From the NCBI GenBank assembly GCA_003117195.1, contig BDSI01000094.1:1-64000 (forward strand): a stretch of DNA of 64,000 bases, written 5' to 3'. The translations under genes and the position numbers were made by a program. The notes beneath the pieces are model-generated. The model searched no databases. It worked only from the letters and a program-made list of their open reading frames with translations, and had not been told where the DNA came from. This document shows positions 57,158 through 64,000 of this stretch, piece after piece. Source of the DNA: Eudorina sp. 2006-703-Eu-15 (lineage: Eukaryota > Chlorophyta > Chlorophyceae > Chlamydomonadales > Volvocaceae). The first letter of the stretch is position 1; each line of letters opens with the position of its first letter.

Positions 57158-58918
57158 TTTCGCTCGTCGTCCCACACGCGCTGAATATCCGGCAAAATTT
57201 TCAACGCCAAGCTAGCCTAAAGAGATCTCGATGACAACTTAACATGGAATAGCTTTGTGCTGTTTCACACCAACTACCGTGCGTTTCTCGTGCCGTACTG
57301 ATTATGCGAATTGCCATCCTGATTATGTCACGCATACCATGTTCATTCGCTCGTCAGTGCATAATATAAATATTCGCTCAGGAGGCCTGCTGTCGTGTTC
57401 ACGACGAAGTCGCCGACCTTACACCGACGTCATCGACAAATATACACGGTACTGTGCCGTACCGTTTTATGCACATGATATTTACGCTCACCTATAGCCC
57501 AAGCCGATGATGAGATCATGCGAGCGAGACGTGACGAGACAACAACCGGACAAGCTGTGCCATACCGCCCCGACGACCGCCTAGGCTTCCCTCAGGCCAC
57601 AACACTTAGGCACGCGAACGGCGAGTCCCCTACACATCTCTGTAATGCAGGCATCAGGACCACAACGTACATGTGCCTGACTAGCATTCGGGCCTGGGCT
57701 GGGCAGCCGCCGGTTGCGCGCCGTTGGCGAATGCGCATATGGCCGCAACATTTGCCAGGCGAACGTTGAGGCAACCCGCAGGGCTCCTTTCGAGGGCGAC
57801 GGAACCGCAACCCGCAACCCCATCGACATGCAGGTACACTCAAACATCGCCTGCGTCCCAGGCACTTTTAACGTCCCTGAACACATACCTCCTTCGCCCA
57901 CCTCACCACATACAGGCCGCGCGATTTCGCGGGCCGAATCCACACCTGCCCCCGACCGCCCTATCTCCGCTCCTCCTAGCCACCGACCGCCCTCCTAGGA
58001 TGCGCGCTGCATTTGGCCCACGAAACCGCATCGGCACCATTTTGTACGAACTTCCACGTATGATTACGCCCCTGTCATGTGCCACGCTCGCGTTCCCCGA
58101 GTGCAGCGCCGGAGCCCCCTTCCAGAGGCCGCACCAGCACCGTGTTTGCTCACCCGTGACCCGACCAGCGCCAGTGGAGGTCCTGGCATCACACCTGCAC
58201 GGAACTCTCATACGATCAATCAGCGCACAACGTGAACATACACAGGTGCGCCCTAGCTGGCAGGGACGGCAACACGCCCCGCGCAGCACGTCCTGAAACC
58301 CATTTCTTTCACAATCCTTCTCCGCCGCCCTAACCAATACCCCGACCTTTCCCTTCTCTCGTTTCCGAATGCAGAAGAGAGCCCCTCATCCGGCCCCAGT
58401 TGAACGCCCAATCCCGAGGATAATAGCACGCGGCTGATCATTCGGACGCTTACGCTCGGAAAGTCAGTAGGTGGCTGGCCAGGGGAATCTCCATATGCGA
58501 CACGTCACCGGGTCATGACGTCTGTTGCTGTCGGAGCGACGGGATGCCAACGGAGCCCATGCCCGGTGCAACCCCAAACCGCGTCACGACGATCATGAAG
58601 TGCTACGGTCCAACCGACGAACCTGCGCTGGAAAGCCGAAAGGAGCGTGTTATCCACGCCTCTGATGTGGCTTCCATCATGCCTGCGCATATCAGCGGTA
58701 GGCCCGAAACCCGAGACGAGTGGCCCTGCTCTTCGCAGTCGCGCCATCCGCATCGGCCGACCGACCTGCCGCCGCCCTTTTATTTCAAAGCACGCTGCAT
58801 TGCAGTGCGTCCCGCGCACATCCAAACCCTGCACTTTGGCACCAGACCATTCCAGTACCAAGCTCCGCCTGTCGCCCGCCATGCAGCTGCCGCGCCCGCC
58901 AAGCACCAGCCAGTACAG
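57158..58918. other. Intergenic region upstream of sulfiredoxin and downstream of the kinase
   Basis: The part next to the sulfiredoxin ATG (about 57160-57500) is AT-richer, as expected of a promoter. An AATAAA on the minus strand (about 58779-58790) follows the kinase stop by about 130 bases and could be its poly-A signal, although green algae usually use TGTAA. No additional gene recognised. Confidence 0.45.
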
Positions 58919-61900
58919 CTAGTGCCCCTCCAGCTGAGACTCGAGATACAACAATTTGTACATCATCTGAATAACCTCCGACTTGTCGTATGGAATAATT
59001 TTGAACACTAGCCGTGACAAGTCCGTCATGCTCGCCTCGTCGACCTGGTTGCTCTTCAACAGGGCGTAGCTGCAGGATCAGTCGTAGCGGGTGCGGGGAG
59101 GGGTTGTAGGGGTGTGGGAACGAGCATAAAGGTAAGCGGGGACCTGTCCTAAATCGAGAACCAAGCGCTGCCGACAGCTCCTCACCGTGCAATGCACTCC
59201 CCGACGGAGAGATATTACCAGTAACACCATTTAAGCCAACAATGCCCGACGGAGAGATATTACCAGTAACACCATTTAAGCCAACAATGCAGGTGCCCGT
59301 GAATCTTGCGACTTGATCCCCGACTTGACCCAACCCGCCCCACCCGACCAGCTAACGATTGCATCCAGTCTCGCAAGGCCCTGACGGTGGGAACCCCACT
59401 CACAGCTCGTTGAACGCCTTCTCGCCGACCAGGTCCAGGCAAGCTGCGCGCTGTATCATCATGGCGCCCTTCATGTGATTGATGCGTGTGGGGTCGGGCG
59501 CCCACCCCGCATCGCCCTCCTCGCCCTCGCCCTCCGCATATTCCCCATTCTCGTAGTCCTCCTCCTCCTCCTCGCCCTCCACGTCCTCCTCGTCCTCGCC
59601 TTCGTCATCATCCCCTTGGACCGGGTTGAGGTACGGGTTCTTGCTGTCATCCTCGTCATCGCCCTCATCCTCGACGTCCAAGTTGTCTGGGGACCGCGGC
59701 GGGGACAGAGGGGCCGGCAGGAACCTCCTAGGTAACGTGCGCCCCAAACCGGCCCACCTGAACCGCAAGATGCTGTTCACTTTTTCGTTGAGGGATAGGC
59801 ACCCGATGATGTCACCACGACATTTTAGACTGCGCTGCCACGCGACTGGCCTCAATTGACATGGCTGGTCGGGCATCGGGCAGGCCCTTCACACGTGTTA
59901 GGGCAGCAGACCCAAGTCCTCATGTCGTCACCAACAGCCAGGGAGATTGCGCTGCCTTCGACTTGGTAGATTTTCTACCGCCGGTGATGATTGGAGCCAT
60001 GGCTGGCGCAGTTGCGCTATCCCGCTGAACCTTATCGTGCAGTGCATCCTGCAGCGCACTGGAGTCGATACCTGTGCACAGCGAGCTCCAGTCCGCGACC
60101 ACTGGCAGACCGCTGGTAGGCAGGGTCTTAGACGCCCGATCTATCCAGGGCAGGGTCTTAGACGCCCGATCCGCCCAAGCTTCAATCCGGTGCCCCTCTA
60201 GGCCCCCTACACGTACTTACCCATCTGCTGCGCCAAGCCCCATGCCGGCGGCCGCTGAGCCTTCGGCTTGGTCTCCTGGTCCACGGTCCACGCCGTCTGG
60301 ACCGGACCCGGCGCTGCCCCCAGCGGCTGCCCCTCCCCGGACGTGCGCTCAACGTTCGTCACCGTCACGTCCACAGGTCGTGTCCCTGCTGCGTCGCCCG
60401 CGCGGATTGTGGACGCGAACTCGCTCGTTTCCGAGGGACCGGCTGCCTCCGGCACGTTACCATCGCCTGCACCATCAGGACGCCCCATCCCGTCCTCTGG
60501 TAAGCCATGTTGCGACTCATGTACGGTTAGGCAGAACATCCCGCGTGCACAACACACGAAACTGGGTCCCGCGGTGTTAAGGGTGCACAGGTGCGAAGCG
60601 ATCCCATCAGGTCTACGTAACCCTTCCCGAACAGCACGAACCGGAGTTCCTGGTTACCTGCTAGTTTGAGATGGGTACACTTTCACGCACACCCAACGTA
60701 CACTCGCGCCCACTTCCCCCCACAGATTTTGAACGGCTGCGCAGTCAGCCGTCAAGTTCAATCTGTGCCAAACCGAGCCATGCTGTCATCACACAGGTGC
60801 GAAGTCACTGCACAGGATCCGCCCCGCGACTGTCCCCAACGCTCCACGCAACCACCTTGTGGCGTCTTGGGCCGCAACTGCAAATCAAGTGGGACACGGC
60901 ATGGGGGGGCGTATGGCCAAGATGGTGTCATACAGTGCAGGTCGTATCAGCTAGCCGGGGGAATGGGCTACAGCGGAATGCCCCTCCTGCTTGCAAGGCT
61001 GGAGCCGCGACACCCATGCATATGCATGCTTGACCGCCCTCACCTTGGCAGGTCCCTGCGCCATGTTCCGCTCCGCCATGAGCGCCAGCGAGGCCTGATC
61101 CGGCAGGGAGATGCCGAGCTCCTCCGCTTTTTGCCGGATGCTGGGCAGCGTCAGCAACTTGAAGGTGTTCGGCCGCCGGTTTGCGTTCTGCACAACCAGT
61201 ACTCAACGTGTTTGCAGGGATTCGGGCGGTTTGCGCCCACTGCAATGCTGCCCAGAGGGCTACTTTCGCAAGCGCGCACCTGCGTCAAGCAACGCTTGAT
61301 CAAGTCTGAGATGTCCGGCGAGTAACCGGTGACCGGCGGGAATTTCCCGCGAAGGATCTTCAATATCAACGCTCCCTGCATTGCGGAAACTTAGGCAATA
61401 AGCTGGGCCCTTATTGACAGCCGAGGGTACATGTCGCTTGCAGTGCACGGGTACGGACCTGGTTGTCCGCATCGAACGGGTGCCGCTGCGTGCAGCACTC
61501 GTACAGTACAACCCCCAAAGCCCACACGTCCGACTTCTCGTTGTAGGGCTTGTCTTCGCAGAGTTCCGGAGACAAGTAGTACGGAGTCCCCACTATCGTC
61601 TTCGCGAAGTTCGTGTTCGTGCTGAGGATCTGCAAGAGGTGAAGGTCCATCGACGGTAAGAAGAATACGTCGGGGGGAATCAAGGCTGTGGCAAGGGGGG
61701 GGCCTACCCAGTTTTGCCCACCTTGGCGACACCCATGTCTCCGAGCTTGACGTTCACGTCCTCGTCGAGGAACACGTTCAGGGTCTTAATGTCTCGGTGC
61801 AAAATCTTCTTGGAGTGCATATGATTCAGGCCCAACAGGATCTACAGGGACAGCGCGGGGGTCATGAGCCTAACAAGTCATGCGAACAGACAACCCACGG

Positions 61901-62425
61901 CGTCGGACCTGGATATACAGCTTCCATATGAGGTCCTCCGTCAACCGCGACTTCTGCTTTTTAATATAGTCGTGAAGGTTCCCGTTGGCTGCGTATTCCG
62001 TGATGATGTAGAGCTTGCCCTGCGGACGGAATGGGCTTGTTTGGGTGTCCGGCTCCAGCCACGGCCCAGCAAAACAGCATGCACACCTTCTCTAGGAAAG
62101 AGTCGTAATATCTGATGATGTAGTCGGAGTCAAGGGAGGACAGAACGCGGGTTTCCCGGATGCACTCCTCTTGCTCCTGTCAATATCGAGGGCAACCCTG
62201 ATGTGAAGCGTCCACGCCAGACCCACGCCAGACGCTGAAGCAAGACCTCAATTGCACATGCTCAGCATGGGCACGCCCCACCTTGCGGGACATGCCCTGT
62301 AGGTCGATTTCCTTCATCGCGTACACATGCTTATCGACCTTGCGGATCACTTTGAATACGACGCCATAACTTCCACTACCAATCTTCTCCTTGATAATGA
62401 AGTCATCGTACGTGCTTCGCGCCAT
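58919..62425 (-). CDS. NIMA-related (NEK) serine/threonine protein kinase
   Basis: Ten exons, minus strand: 62425-62282, 62176-62087, 62019-61909, 61841-61722, 61629-61459, 61375-61280, 61187-61044, 60494-60221, 59686-59404 and 59069-58919; all in phase, 527 aa. Kinase landmarks: G16-x-G-x-x-G21, K38 (YAMKEI), E56, H130-R-D-I-K134 with N137, then D150-M-G (usual DFG), T170 in GTPYYLSPE, and SDVWALG. The C-terminal part is a linker, a very acidic stretch (about 385-440, Glu/Asp runs) and a helical tail YALLKSNQ...LEGH. NEKs act in mitosis and in cilium or flagellum length and severing; green algae have several. The exon 8 acceptor was set at CCAGAG by phase. Which NEK subfamily is unclear. Confidence 0.9.
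59201..59290. repeat. 45-base tandem duplication in kinase intron 9
   Basis: Two perfect adjacent copies beginning CCGACGGAGAGATATTACC and ending CAACAATGC. Perfect identity suggests a recent event. Confidence 0.9.
60121..60171. repeat. 30-base-period direct repeat in kinase intron 8
   Basis: CAGGGTCTTAGACGCCCGAT occurs at 60121 and again at 60151 with a nearly matching spacer. Confidence 0.85.
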
Positions 62426-64000
62426 GGCGCCACGCTGAACGGTTCCTCCTCAATGTGCAAGTTGGTGCGCGAAAGGCAGCCGCGCCCCGCCGGCAGCACC
62501 GTCCCTCGGCCAGCTGTTCCACTAGAAGAGCGGTAAGTACTTTTAACGTGCGGACATAGGCCGCCTCGAAGAACGACGATCAGCGGACGCCGGCGTCAGC
62601 ACTTCAGCAGTCTTAATTCTACTTTAAAGTCACCGTGCTACTCAGGTCGCGCACGGTAAAACTTAAAACTACTCCCATGAAAATGTGGGACGAAAGGTCT
62701 TGAGGAACGGAGTTTGCGTACGACAAGAATTCATGAAGTCCGCTGCTGCTTGACAACTAATGCCAGATAAAACTGATTTCTCTAGAACGAATATGAACTA
62801 ATGTTTTTGAAACACCATGTAGTGCTGCCCTGTCCGGAAGTGTGTTGGTTCCTGTTATACACCGTGCCAGCACCGCAGAGGAACGGCACCGCATTTAAAG
62901 ACTCACTTTGCAACGATGGGTTGCGGGGCCAAGTTGGAGCCGTCAGTTTGGGCCCTTGTTACCAACTTGAAACCACGAAACCCGCTTGGTGCAGTATGCT
63001 GTGAGAATTCCGCGGAGGGGGCGAGAAGTGGCAGCTGTGAGTGCGGGCACTATCAGCTACTACGCTCTACTGCGGTCCCCTTCCTGTGCATGTGGTATGG
63101 TAGACGGCGGGTGCCTTCTGGGATGGTGTCTAATCGTGACAAGGCTTGACTCGAGTCTGCGGGGGTGCGGGTTTGCGCCCTGCCCCTGCCGTTGGGTTGC
63201 GAGCCCAGCACCACCCGGCACCTCCGCACCTCCTAGTCCAAAATGCTCATCTTCGCGCAAGCCATCGTGCGGCGTCATCGTTTGCATGCATCGGGCCCCG
63301 GAAGCGCAGTGCACCCTAATGTCTGGCAACTGAGATGCGCGAGACCGAGCTGAGCCGGACTGGGGAGCGGGCGACCCACACGGAGCACAGCTTACGCAGA
63401 GGCGTTTACAGCGGCATCCCACCAACACAAAAGAATAAGTCAATCTCAAATCTTCACACAATCTTCACATGACCTCACAAGAGGCAACAGACAGCATGAT
63501 GCGCAGAGTGCCCTGCATCCTAACCGTAACCCACTTTCTCCTCGAGAAGCAACACATTGCCCGTCCTGGCATATCGTACGACAAACCATGTCAATCATAT
63601 GTCCCGAATCTGTGGCATCTCAGCTGAACATATGTGTGCACACTGCACAGCCCTTCCTTCTGAGTGCGGAACCCAATCACAACAAATGAAAACGCAGCAG
63701 CAGCTGCTGCTGCAACAGCACTGTACGGCAGCACACTGTACAACAGAACGCAGAAGCCACACATCATCGGTCTTCTTGTTGGCTCGTTCCATCTGCGACA
63801 TCCGAATCGGCCAACGCTTTCGCAATCTACGTGGCCAACGCCTTGGGAGCTAACTTAAGCAACAGCCACACCAAATGCCAGAGGGAATATAATCGTATGA
63901 TTGTTTAGTTGCAAGCCTCGTGGCGTCGCAACCCTGCGCTTCCGTTCCGTCCGCCGCCACGCTCCGAAAAGGATTATGTCGTAAAAATCTTCGATCGCCC
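62426..64000. other. Kinase upstream region and unassigned sequence
   Basis: The first few hundred bases are the probable kinase 5' UTR and promoter, with an AT-richer section at about 62560-62820. Beyond that I see no coding pattern; a CAG/CTG-rich patch lies at about 63690-63730. A gene extending from beyond the window cannot be excluded. Confidence 0.45.

Noticed and set aside
59920..60101. Minus-strand open segment (VADWSSLCTGIDSS...) that fits kinase exon 8 in phase 1
   Set aside because: The acidic exon at 59686 also fits phase 1 and leads in phase to a convincing C-terminal exon at 59069. The segment is better explained as intron, though an alternative last exon is possible.
1..64000. 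tRNA, rRNA, CRISPR arrays, bacterial operons or telomere repeats
   Set aside because: Looked for on both strands by eye; no clover-leaf boxes, spaced repeats, Shine-Dalgarno-led operons or TTTTAGGG arrays were seen.

Overview
The window is nuclear DNA from a eukaryote, most likely a chlorophycean (volvocine-type) green alga. The evidence is high GC content, many short GT-AG introns, Ala/Gln/Gly-rich low-complexity protein tracts, LINE fragments, a Penelope-like reverse transcriptase, and a NIMA-type kinase, a J-protein and a sulfiredoxin. Nothing bacterial or organellar is visible. All exon models below were spliced by eye from reading frame, intron phase and GT-AG signals.

Layout. (1) Positions 1-19166 and 28601-47953 are two near-identical direct copies of a block of about 19 kb (left and right copies). 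Each carries, in order: a repeat-rich region; a four-exon gene (copies A and C) that pairs a small SAM-like helical domain with a PD-(D/E)XK nuclease-like domain; a repeat graveyard with three short palindromes, an exon fragment and an inverted LINE 3' fragment; a minus-strand J-protein gene; and a divergently transcribed plus-strand gene with two B3-like domains. In the left copy the B3-like gene is cut in intron 2 by the duplication edge and is frameshifted. In the right copy it runs through to 54519. (2) Between the copies (19167-28600) lie a decayed LINE 3' end, a third nuclease-like gene (copy B) with a different first exon, and a 5'-truncated Penelope-like element. (3) The single-copy right flank carries a sulfiredoxin gene (minus strand, 56134-57157) and a complete NIMA-related kinase gene (minus strand, 58919-62425).

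The most interesting feature is the three-member nuclease-like family. All members share intron phases, the D...E-x-K signature and a QA..EL motif. Copy B has swapped its N-terminal exon. Copies A and B share a nearly identical gene body, although A's flanks match C, which looks like gene conversion. The A/B type and the C type differ at about 35 replacement codons but only about 2 silent ones by hand count. That pattern, together with local duplication, resembles a rapidly diversifying conflict or recognition effector (Crinkler/RHS-like); this role is inference. The duplication itself could be real or could be two haplotypes joined by assembly, and read depth would decide.
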